A stretch of DNA of 5,652 bases from NCBI GenBank assembly GCA_017467225.1, contig JAFTSR010000033.1:1-5652 (forward strand), given 5' to 3'. Source of the stretch: Clostridia bacterium. GTDB taxonomy: Bacteria; Bacillota_A; Clostridia; Oscillospirales; CAG-272. The notes below the pieces were generated by a model, which worked only from the letters and a program-made list of their open reading frames with translations, ran no database searches and was not told where the DNA came from. Positions 1-5,652 of the stretch are shown here, piece after piece. Each line of letters opens with the position of its first letter. The stretch's first letter is position 1. A program made the translations under genes and the position numbers.

Positions 1-2316
1 GACAGGCAGACCGAGGAAATTCCCGTAAAGGAGCCGATTGTTGTTGAGGAATATGAGGAGTTTACCGTGATTTTTGCTTTGAACGGCGGAAGCTTGCCGG
101 ATGGATATGCGTCTGTCGAACAGCTTGGAGAAGATTTCCTGGCGGATTTTAACAAGTACGGTGACGGCTCTGTTGTCACAAGAGAGAACTTCCAAAGTGA
201 AAGTCACCCGTGTGTCAAAACCTCGCTGGCAAATGCAGAGATGCTTCAAAAGTGGAGATGGCTCTGGGCGTATATGCTGGAGCACCTGCAGGAGTATAAT
301 CAGGGCGAGGACAATGCTTATATTACCGATGCCTATCCGGTCCTGGAGAAAATGATCAAGGGCGATACCAACGCGATCAATGCATCGGCAAACGCAAGAA
401 CCTCGATCAGAAGCTACATTCACGGATTTCTGAATTCCATGAAGGGCTGCGGCGACGTGAATGCCACCTTTGCCGTCTTTTCTCCCGACTTTTCTTTGAC
501 AGAGGTGCAGGAGGAATTGTTGCAGCACCAGTATGACCGCGAGGTCAAAATCACCGAGGGAGATCAGCTGCCGGTGCCGGTCAGAATGGGATATCGCTTT
601 CTCGGATGGAAAAATGAGAGTGGTGAGATGGTGAGCGAGGCTGCGTGCAATGGAACCCTGACGGCAATTTGGGAGGAGCTGACGCCTGTGGAGAGGGTCG
701 AGATCACCAACAAGGTGAGCGAAATTTTGCTCTATGAAACGTATCAGCTGCAATGGACGCTCCTGCCGGACGAGGCGGTGGATAAAAGAGTGAAATTTAC
801 CTCAGATCAGCCGCTGATCGCAAGCGTGGATGAGAATGGACTGGTCACAGCGCACAAGCCCGGACAAGTGACACTGGAGATCCGTTCGCTATCCAAAAAC
901 GGTCATCGGGATACCGTAACGCTGCAGGTCGTAATTCCGGGCCATTTTGACATCAGCTACGAAACGGTATCTTACACAGCGGTGGGTGAGCAGATCAAGC
1001 TGAACGCCGCCTACATCGATAAGGCGCAGAACCGCTGCGAGATTGCCTGGAAATCGTTGGACGAAGCCATAGCTACCGTAGATGAGAGCGGATGTGTGCG
1101 CGGCGTGGCGGCCGGTGTCGTCGGTATCAGAGTATATCTTGTTGAGGATGAGAGCTGTTATCAGGACTTTGTCGTCACTGTTTTGCCGGAAGAAATCAGC
1201 GAAGGGCTGCAGCTTGTGCTGGACGCTCATGAGAGCAACGTGTTCGTCAAGCACGATCTGCCGATCGGTGCCGGTGTGCCGAACTACTATTCCGATATTT
1301 TCGGCAGCGTCAGCAGGCTGCTGTACAATTATGATCTTGTGATTGACGAAACTTACCGTCAAAAGAGCAACGAGAAGTACGGTGATGATCTGAAAAACAG
1401 AGTCATGAAAAGCATCGAGTTTATCACGGTGCACTATACCGCCGGCTTCAATGCAGGCGCGGATGCCAACGCCCATGGTGAATGGTTCTCCCAGCCGCTT
1501 TCGGAGAATGATACCTCCATTCATTATTCCACCGGCAATGACGGTGTTTACAAAGGCTTGGATGAGCAATACAGAGCGGCACATGCAGGAGATGGCGGTT
1601 CCTTTGATACACTTTCGGGATTTTCCTGGATCGATACGCCTGTTGAGATTTTGGATACCGACCCTGAATTTCCGATTGTCAGCATTACCGAAAACGCAAC
1701 GTTTGCCATTAACGGACGCGATACCGGCGTGGCTGTACCCAAGGAAACCAAGTACGGCAGAGGCATGGTGACCGACTCCAAATGGCTGAACGAGCAGGGA
1801 ATTGCTGTCAACCAAAAGGACGGATATTATCAGATCGGAACGGCTTGGTGGTGTTATTCGCAAGTCGCCGAGGGAAGAATCTGCTCCAACGGCGGAAATC
1901 ATAATTCCATTGGAATCGAGTCCGCTGTCAATAAGGGCTCGGACCTGTGGTACACCTGGCAGATCACGGCGAAATTGGTTGCCGACATTATGATGCGGCA
2001 CGACCTGGATATCACAAAGGTCAAAGGGCACCACTTCTTCAGCGCCAAAAATTGTCCGCAGCCGATGCTCGAAAACGACCTGGAAATCTGGTGGGAGTTC
2101 ATTGAGCTGGTCAAAGCGGAATATGAAAAACTCACGGCGTATGGAGAATATACCTTTGACTTTGTCAGCCACAGCGACCTGGTCAATCAGCACGGCAGAG
2201 TGACCGCACAGAGCAACGAGTCTCAAATCGTGACGTATACGGTCACCGTTACCCATGGCCAAGAGGTGGAAAGCATAGAATTGGCATCCTTGCTCAAGGG
2301 AGCATATTTGAAATAA
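1..2316 (+). CDS. Secreted multidomain N-acetylmuramoyl-L-alanine amidase with InlB-like and BIG_2 domains (5' end off window)
   Basis: The reading frame is open to base 1, so the first 22 visible codons belong to the protein and the GTG at 67 is internal; 771 residues are visible (numbered here from base 1). Order: an InlB/Listeria-Bacteroides-type repeat whose first strand (FTVIFALNGG, 21-30) is split from its second half (GYRFLGW, 197-203, to about 225) by a mostly helical segment; two BIG_2-type Ig domains (about 230-312 and 314-396); an Amidase_2 catalytic domain (about 470-690); and a short Ig-like C-terminal domain (about 714-771) resembling atrophied bacterial Ig. The amidase should cleave the MurNAc-L-Ala bond of peptidoglycan. 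Zinc ligands are predicted as H478 (VHYTAG), H677 and C685, with K683; the H+6=K, H+8=C spacing is that of T7 lysozyme H122/K128/C130. AAHAG (H528) and NSIGIE (E640) are also family-typical. The signal peptide and any anchor would lie upstream. The domain class is secure; substrate and biological role (wall turnover, lysis or attack on neighbours) are open. Confidence 0.9.
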   Translation, partial: DRQTEEIPVKEPIVVEEYEEFTVIFALNGGSLPDGYASVEQLGEDFLADFNKYGDGSVVTRENFQSESHPCVKTSLANAEMLQKWRWLWAYMLEHLQEYNQGEDNAYITDAYPVLEKMIKGDTNAINASANARTSIRSYIHGFLNSMKGCGDVNATFAVFSPDFSLTEVQEELLQHQYDREVKITEGDQLPVPVRMGYRFLGWKNESGEMVSEAACNGTLTAIWEELTPVERVEITNKVSEILLYETYQLQWTLLPDEAVDKRVKFTSDQPLIASVDENGLVTAHKPGQVTLEIRSLSKNGHRDTVTLQVVIPGHFDISYETVSYTAVGEQIKLNAAYIDKAQNRCEIAWKSLDEAIATVDESGCVRGVAAGVVGIRVYLVEDESCYQDFVVTVLPEEISEGLQLVLDAHESNVFVKHDLPIGAGVPNYYSDIFGSVSRLLYNYDLVIDETYRQKSNEKYGDDLKNRVMKSIEFITVHYTAGFNAGADANAHGEWFSQPLSENDTSIHYSTGNDGVYKGLDEQYRAAHAGDGGSFDTLSGFSWIDTPVEILDTDPEFPIVSITENATFAINGRDTGVAVPKETKYGRGMVTDSKWLNEQGIAVNQKDGYYQIGTAWWCYSQVAEGRICSNGGNHNSIGIESAVNKGSDLWYTWQITAKLVADIMMRHDLDITKVKGHHFFSAKNCPQPMLENDLEIWWEFIELVKAEYEKLTAYGEYTFDFVSHSDLVNQHGRVTAQSNESQIVTYTVTVTHGQEVESIELASLLKGAYLK

Positions 2317-2350
2317 GCCTACGCAACAGGTAATACAAATCGTACGTATC

Positions 2351-2389
2351 ACGCCGATGAGGAATCTCAGGAAACCTCATCGGCGTTTT
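2351..2389 (+). terminator. Intrinsic terminator after the amidase gene
   Basis: A perfect 12-bp inverted repeat, ACGCCGATGAGG (2351-2362) and CCTCATCGGCGT (2375-2386), encloses a 12-nt loop and runs into TTTT on the plus strand, 34 nt after the amidase stop. The run of T is short (four, then GTATCTGTTTA). Read on the minus strand the hairpin is followed by GATACGTACG with no T run, so it should stop plus-strand transcripts mainly; it may still be the 3' boundary of the convergent lipoprotein operon, whose last stop codon is at 2398. Confidence 0.85.
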
Positions 2390-2397
2390 GTATCTGT

Positions 2398-3381
2398 TTA
2401 CCATATATCTGAAATCGGGGGATGCGGTGGACGCGGCGGTGCATCGTCCAGGCAGTCGTATATGCCGTTGAAGGCGAAAATGCCGTAGGCTACTTCAAAC
2501 ATCTCCTCGGTCGGCACGTAGTTGCTTTCCTCTACCTTGACATTATTGCGCTTGGGCTCCAGCTCATCCCACATAAAGCCCTCGTCCTTGCCAAGGTGCG
2601 GCATGACAGTGCTATGTCCGTCCCAGCTGTTCGGGTCGGCTTCTTGCACTTTGTTGAAGTTGGTCGCTTTTGTTTCGCAGAACAGTACCTCATCGTATTC
2701 ATTGAACAGCACGTAGCCGCCGCCAAAACCGTCGTCAAGCTCATTTCCCACGTAATCATAGTAGAAAAGTCCGAACACACGAACACAGCCCTTGTCTGTG
2801 AGAGACTGTGCAGAGTTGTTCAGGCGCAAGCCCGACCAGTGCATATTTTGAAAGAGATGCCCGAACACCTTTCCCTCGTATAGCTCATAGGTCAGCTCGT
2901 AGCTGAAGGCATTGAACACCGTTTGCGCATCAAAGATAAAGTAATTCTGCCAGCCGGGTGCGAAGCCGTCAAAGCTGCGTGTGATCTCCTTGAAGTCGCC
3001 GCGCGCTGCGTTCTCGCATTTTCCCTTGATGGAAATGCGCAGCGGCTGCTCGGAATGATTTTCAACGCTGACCACGGCGAGGTTATATATCTCCTGTGCA
3101 TAGTCGTAAATGCGATATTTGACCACCAGCTCACCGGCTGCGTAGTTGCCTGTTGCCGGCAGAGGAATGACCTCCGTGCCCTCGTAGCTATCCACCACGT
3201 CGTTGATCTCATATTTGGGCGTTTCCTCGGGCTCGATTTCCATAATCTCTGATTTGGGTAATTCCATATCGGGATTTTCGTCCAAAATTTCCTTGAACGG
3301 GTCTTTTTTCTCCGGCATGCGGCAGGAGGGGAGGGAAAGCAGCATCAGCGCGGCAAGAGCGAGTAAAACGATCTTTTTCAT
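2398..3381 (-). CDS. Lipoprotein of unknown family, paralogue C (last gene of operon)
   Basis: A 327-residue protein I cannot assign to a named family. The start is taken as ATG at 3381 rather than the TTG one codon upstream, because AAAGGA at 3391-3396 then sits 9 nt away. Residues 1-20 form a lipoprotein signal peptide (MKK, hydrophobic core, lipobox L17-P18-S19-C20), so the mature protein is predicted to be lipid-anchored at the outer face of the membrane. An acidic linker with DPFKEILDENP follows (27-37). The body looks beta-rich: ENHS (107-110), KGKC (C122) and FDGFAPGWQNY (137-147) suggest an Ig-like fold of the FxLYD type, which is inference. Near the C terminus are LGKDxxxxWDEL and a final EVAYGIFAFNGIYD strand, then a proline-rich tail (PPRPPHPP). 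The first ~58 residues are almost identical to paralogue B; the rest is clearly related but diverged. It starts 22 nt after the B stop codon. Confidence 0.85.
   Translation of the reverse strand: MKKIVLLALAALMLLSLPSCRMPEKKDPFKEILDENPDMELPKSEIMEIEPEETPKYEINDVVDSYEGTEVIPLPATGNYAAGELVVKYRIYDYAQEIYNLAVVSVENHSEQPLRISIKGKCENAARGDFKEITRSFDGFAPGWQNYFIFDAQTVFNAFSYELTYELYEGKVFGHLFQNMHWSGLRLNNSAQSLTDKGCVRVFGLFYYDYVGNELDDGFGGGYVLFNEYDEVLFCETKATNFNKVQEADPNSWDGHSTVMPHLGKDEGFMWDELEPKRNNVKVEESNYVPTEEMFEVAYGIFAFNGIYDCLDDAPPRPPHPPISDIW
3241..3329 (-). repeat. Direct repeat copy 1: conserved lipoprotein leader (in C)
   Basis: This segment aligns without gaps to 4292-4380 at a fixed offset of 1051 bases, with about a dozen mismatches in 89. 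It encodes the lipobox Cys and the conserved DPFKEILDENP...MELPKSE linker. DNA similarity drops on both sides, in the signal-peptide core and beyond the linker. Confidence 0.85.
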
Positions 3382-3390
3382 CAACTTCTA

Positions 3391-3396
3391 TCCTTT
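3391..3396 (-). promoter_or_regulatory. Ribosome binding site deciding the start of lipoprotein C
   Basis: AAAGGA on the minus strand lies 9 nt before ATG 3381 and 6 nt before the in-frame TTG at 3384. The same motif stands 9-10 nt before the ATG starts of paralogue B and the ATPase, so ATG 3381 is preferred. Confidence 0.75.
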
Positions 3397-3403
3397 CTTT
3401 CGC

Positions 3404-4435
3404 TCAATATCCGCTTGGAGGCGGAACCCATTGATCCATTGCCCAGGTTGGAAAGTAATCAGTCGCGCCCAAGGGCGGTTGTGTGCCTGACTTGCCAATA
3501 GCATTCCAGCACAAAAGACCTTGCACATCATCAAACGGTTTAGGAGGATTGTAGGGCACGACGGTGTCATATTGAGGAAAATAAACACACGCCTCACCCA
3601 AGGAATTATCATACGAAAAACCGAGGGTATCCCATAACGTACTGCGGTCAACGCCAAGCGTGCGATACAGAATGGTTTGATACGTACCGTGCTCCGGTTT
3701 GAGCGGAGAAATGCCGTCCTCACAAACGAAGTCTAAATGTAGGACCTTTTCCATATCAAAAATATCCTTCTTGCCGTTTGCGTCAAAAAGCATATATTCC
3801 GCCGCGAAATATGCACTTTGGTTGTGCTCATAATCCAGCGTCCATCCCATGTGCATGACCACGTTGTACGGTCTGCCGTCGTAATAATACTTTGGTGTCA
3901 GCCACAGTCCATCATATTTAAGATTATGAATGTACTGCGAATACGCCTCGCCGGTAAAGGGCTGGTACTCGATCTCATACTCAAAATGATCAAAGGCAAA
4001 TTCGGGGTCGAAGAGAATGTAATTCTGCCAGTTGGCGGCAAAGCCCTCGAATTTTTTGATGATGGTCATGACCTGCCCGCCGATATCCTCGCACGTGCCC
4101 TTGACGGTCAGCGTCAGGTCGCGGTCAGAATGGTTTTCCACGCGCATGACGACCAGGTTGTGATCCTTGTACTCGAAAATTTTGTGCTTGACAGCCAACT
4201 GCCCTTCGTCCATCTCGATCAAATCCACGTCCGAGGCGTTCGGTTCGATCTCGGGCAGCTCTTGCTTGGGAATGTCCTCCGGGTCAATCTCCATGACCTC
4301 CGATTTCGGCAGCTCCATCTCCGGATTTTCGTCCAAAATCTCCTTGAACGGGTCTTGCTTCTCCGGCATGCGGCAGGAGGTGAGGGAAGTCAGCAGCATG
4401 AGGGAGGCGAGGGTGAATGATAGTATCTTTTTCAT
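3404..4435 (-). CDS. Lipoprotein of unknown family, paralogue B
   Basis: A 343-residue lipoprotein of a family I do not recognise. ATG 4435 is preceded at 9 nt by AAAGGAG (4445-4451). The signal peptide ends in lipobox L18-T19-S20-C21, followed by RMPEKQDPFKEILDENPEM (22-40) and an acidic linker rich in Pro and Glu to about residue 78, which probably spaces a folded domain from the membrane. Shared with paralogue C are ENHS (100-103), KGTCE (C115) and FEGFAANWQNY (129-139). Shared with partial paralogue A are the SPL-P----G-Y stretch, GVDRSTLWDTLGFSYDN, CVYFP and the late GLLCWNAIG strand. The C terminus is a Pro/Trp/Tyr-rich tail (PPPSGY). The gene begins only 18 nt after the ATPase stop codon, and its ribosome binding site starts 2 nt past that stop, suggesting coupled expression. 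It may be an accessory or ligand-binding lipoprotein of the exporter; nothing in the sequence proves this. Confidence 0.85.
   Translation of the reverse strand: MKKILSFTLASLMLLTSLTSCRMPEKQDPFKEILDENPEMELPKSEVMEIDPEDIPKQELPEIEPNASDVDLIEMDEGQLAVKHKIFEYKDHNLVVMRVENHSDRDLTLTVKGTCEDIGGQVMTIIKKFEGFAANWQNYILFDPEFAFDHFEYEIEYQPFTGEAYSQYIHNLKYDGLWLTPKYYYDGRPYNVVMHMGWTLDYEHNQSAYFAAEYMLFDANGKKDIFDMEKVLHLDFVCEDGISPLKPEHGTYQTILYRTLGVDRSTLWDTLGFSYDNSLGEACVYFPQYDTVVPYNPPKPFDDVQGLLCWNAIGKSGTQPPLGATDYFPTWAMDQWVPPPSGY
4292..4380 (-). repeat. Direct repeat copy 2: conserved lipoprotein leader (in B)
   Basis: Partner of 3241-3329. The longest exact matches lie at the end that encodes the anchor (CTCCGGCATGCGGCAGGAGG on the plus strand). 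It reflects duplication of the lipoprotein gene with stronger conservation, or more recent conversion, of the anchor region than of the body. Confidence 0.85.
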
Positions 4436-4453
4436 CGTTAGTTTCTCCTTTGC

Positions 4454-5332
4454 TTATCGTTTCACACCGCCCAGCGCATAGATATAAGCATCCTCCAAGG
4501 TGGGCGCGGTGGGAAGGGAGCCCTCAAGCAGCGGCGTGTCGGCTACGTAGCGTACGCGCGGCTGTCCTTCCACGTAAGTGACCGAGGTGACGATGGCGTC
4601 GCGGCGGATGATTGCCTCCTCATCCGGAGTTCCGGTGTGCTCAAACATCTTTCCGGCAACGCGGTCGATAAAGTCCTTCTTCTGGCCGCGGTACTTGACC
4701 TCGCCGCGCTCCAGTACACAGATCTCACGGCACAAATGTTCAATGTCCGCTGTGATGTGCGTCGAGAAAATGATGGTGCGTCCGACGGCAATCTTAGAGA
4801 GCAGATTGAGGAAGTACAAGCGCTCCTCCGGGTCAAGTCCGGTGGTCGGCTCATCAATGATCAGCACCTTGGGGTCGCCGATCAGCGCCTGTGCGATGCC
4901 GGCACGGCGCAGCATACCGCCCGAATAATTGCGCAACCGCTTTTTCTCCTCGCCGGCAAGTCCTACCGTTTCAATTGCCCATTGCACTCTCTCACGACGC
5001 ACGTCCTTGTCCTTGATGTTCTTCATGATACAAACGTAGTCCAAAAATTCCACAATGTTGAGCTGCGGCATCAGCTTGGTGGTCTGCGGCAGATAGCCCA
5101 GAGAGGAGCGGAACTCGTCCTTGTTGGCAAGCAGCTCCTTGCCGTCGAAGGTGATCTCGCCCTCGCTCGCGCCCATAACGGTGGCGAGAATGCGCATCAG
5201 TGTCGTCTTGCCGGCGCCGTTGCGGCCGATCAGACCGAAAATGCCCTCAGGAATGTCAAACGTTACGCTGCTCAGAGCCTTTTTATTGCCCTTCGGATAG
5301 ATTTTGGTGAGGTTGTTGATTTGAATGTTCAT
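4454..5332 (-). CDS. ABC transporter ATP-binding protein (ABC-2 exporter type)
   Basis: A 292-residue cytoplasmic nucleotide-binding subunit that should hydrolyse ATP to drive a membrane permease. All core motifs are intact: A-loop aromatic Y12, Walker A GRNGAGKTT (36-44), Q-loop Q83 (YLPQ), signature YSGGM (136-140), Walker B VLIIDE (156-161, catalytic E161), D-loop GLD (165-167) and switch H192 (FSTH). The single domain plus a C-terminal extension of about 80 residues ending in LEDAYIYAL is typical of stand-alone ATPases of ABC-2 type drug, peptide or polysaccharide exporters. ATG 5332 has AAAGGA (5343-5348) 10 nt upstream. It lies 42 nt downstream of lipoprotein A and 18 nt upstream of lipoprotein B on the same strand. 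No permease is seen in the window; since the genes on its 3' side are lipoproteins up to the end of the operon, the partner should be upstream, beyond 5652, or elsewhere. The substrate cannot be read from the sequence. Confidence 0.93.
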   Translation of the reverse strand: MNIQINNLTKIYPKGNKKALSSVTFDIPEGIFGLIGRNGAGKTTLMRILATVMGASEGEITFDGKELLANKDEFRSSLGYLPQTTKLMPQLNIVEFLDYVCIMKNIKDKDVRRERVQWAIETVGLAGEEKKRLRNYSGGMLRRAGIAQALIGDPKVLIIDEPTTGLDPEERLYFLNLLSKIAVGRTIIFSTHITADIEHLCREICVLERGEVKYRGQKKDFIDRVAGKMFEHTGTPDEEAIIRRDAIVTSVTYVEGQPRVRYVADTPLLEGSLPTAPTLEDAYIYALGGVKR

Positions 5333-5374
5333 GGTTGTAAATTCCTTTCAAATATAAAATGAGTTTGTATGATT

Positions 5375-5652
5375 TTATTGATAAAGAGGGTTGTCGGGGG
5401 TATCTTTCCAGGAGGTATCAGACGACCACATGCCGGTAAAGCAAACGATGCCGTACGCCTCCTTATACGGATCAGGCAGCTCGTAGCCGCTTGCTTTTTT
5501 TGCGTCGGACGCGGGGAAGTAGGCGCAGTTGCTTCCGTTGGAATTGTTGAAGGAGAAGCCGAGCTTGTCATATCTTGCATCGGGATCGACGCCGATGGTA
5601 TAGTGCAAGGGCGAGCGATACCAGCCGGAAGTCGGGCTGAGCGGCCCTAAGC
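5375..5652 (-). CDS. Lipoprotein-family paralogue A, C-terminal part (5' end off window)
   Basis: The frame is open to the right edge, giving 91 C-terminal residues; the TTG at 5608 is not a start, because homology to B continues upstream of it. The visible part aligns without gaps to the C-terminal portion of paralogue B over more than 40 residues: PL-P----GWY, TIGVD, YDKLGFSFNN and CAYFP. It then shares with C the late EAYGIVCFTGM strand. It ends in a short polar tail (DTPDNPLYQ) rather than the Pro-rich tails of B and C. The N-terminal signal peptide and lipobox are not visible, so lipid anchoring is inferred from B and C. It is the first visible gene of the operon and lies 42 nt before the ATPase with no terminator between. 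Function unknown. Confidence 0.8.
   Translation of the reverse strand, partial: LGPLSPTSGWYRSPLHYTIGVDPDARYDKLGFSFNNSNGSNCAYFPASDAKKASGYELPDPYKEAYGIVCFTGMWSSDTSWKDTPDNPLYQ

Noticed and set aside
67..69. GTG as the start of the amidase gene
   Set aside because: The frame is open to base 1, the GTG falls inside the beta strand of an InlB-type repeat (FTVIFALNGG), and a secreted protein would need a signal peptide, which is absent here.
2341..2348. Small palindrome CGTACG/TACGTA as an operator
   Set aside because: It is six bases, lies between convergent genes next to a terminator, and has no promoter nearby; chance is the simplest explanation.
889..2352. Long minus-strand open frame of 487 codons opposite the amidase gene
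   Set aside because: It starts with GTG inside the terminator stem, has no recognisable domain, and lies opposite a plus-strand frame with clear BIG_2 and amidase motifs. It is a codon-bias shadow.
3818..4420. Plus-strand open frame of 200 codons opposite lipoprotein B
   Set aside because: The minus-strand frame has a signal peptide, a ribosome binding site and a paralogue; the plus frame has none of these.
4637..5362. Plus-strand open frame of 241 codons opposite the ABC ATPase
   Set aside because: The minus-strand frame has all ABC motifs in order; the opposite frame shows no domain or convincing ribosome binding site.
5333..5374. AT-rich gap before the ATPase as an internal promoter
   Set aside because: On the minus strand it has a TTTATATT-like stretch, but no -35 element at proper spacing is convincing and the gap is only 42 nt.
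5606..5608. TTG as the start of a 77-residue protein
   Set aside because: The frame continues to the window edge and the extra upstream residues still align with paralogue B, so this is a truncated view of a longer gene.

Overview
The window looks like chromosomal DNA of a Gram-positive, probably gut-associated clostridial bacterium (Firmicutes, Oscillospirales-like; the placement is inference). The reasons are AAAGGA(G)-type ribosome binding sites 9-10 nt before ATG starts, two lipoproteins with clean lipoboxes and no sign of an outer membrane, and a large surface protein that combines an InlB-type repeat, BIG_2 Ig-like domains and a peptidoglycan amidase. Base composition is moderate. There are no RNA genes, insertion sequences or CRISPR arrays, and no stretch over 300 bases lacks a gene.

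Layout: 1-2316 (+) is the 3' part of a large gene for a multidomain extracellular N-acetylmuramoyl-L-alanine amidase; its 5' end lies off the left edge. A 12-bp-stem intrinsic terminator (2351-2389) follows. From 2398 to the right edge everything reads on the minus strand. In transcription order this is: the 3' end of lipoprotein-family member A (5375-5652, cut by the edge), an ABC transporter ATPase (4454-5332), lipoprotein member B (3404-4435) and lipoprotein member C (2398-3381). The gaps are 42, 18 and 22 nt with no internal terminator, so this is very probably one operon whose promoter is beyond the right edge.

The most notable content is this operon. Three paralogues of a lipoprotein family I do not recognise are arranged around a single ABC ATPase, and no permease is visible. 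B and C share an almost identical lipid-anchor leader, also at DNA level (89 bp at roughly 87% identity), then diverge. A, B and C share C-terminal motifs around GxDxxxx(W/Y)DxL and a final (Y/Q)G(I/L) aromatic-rich strand. The ATPase presumably powers an ABC-2 type exporter or envelope complex in which the lipoproteins act at the outer face of the membrane; this functional link is inferred from gene order only. The amidase is convergent with the operon and need not be functionally linked to it.
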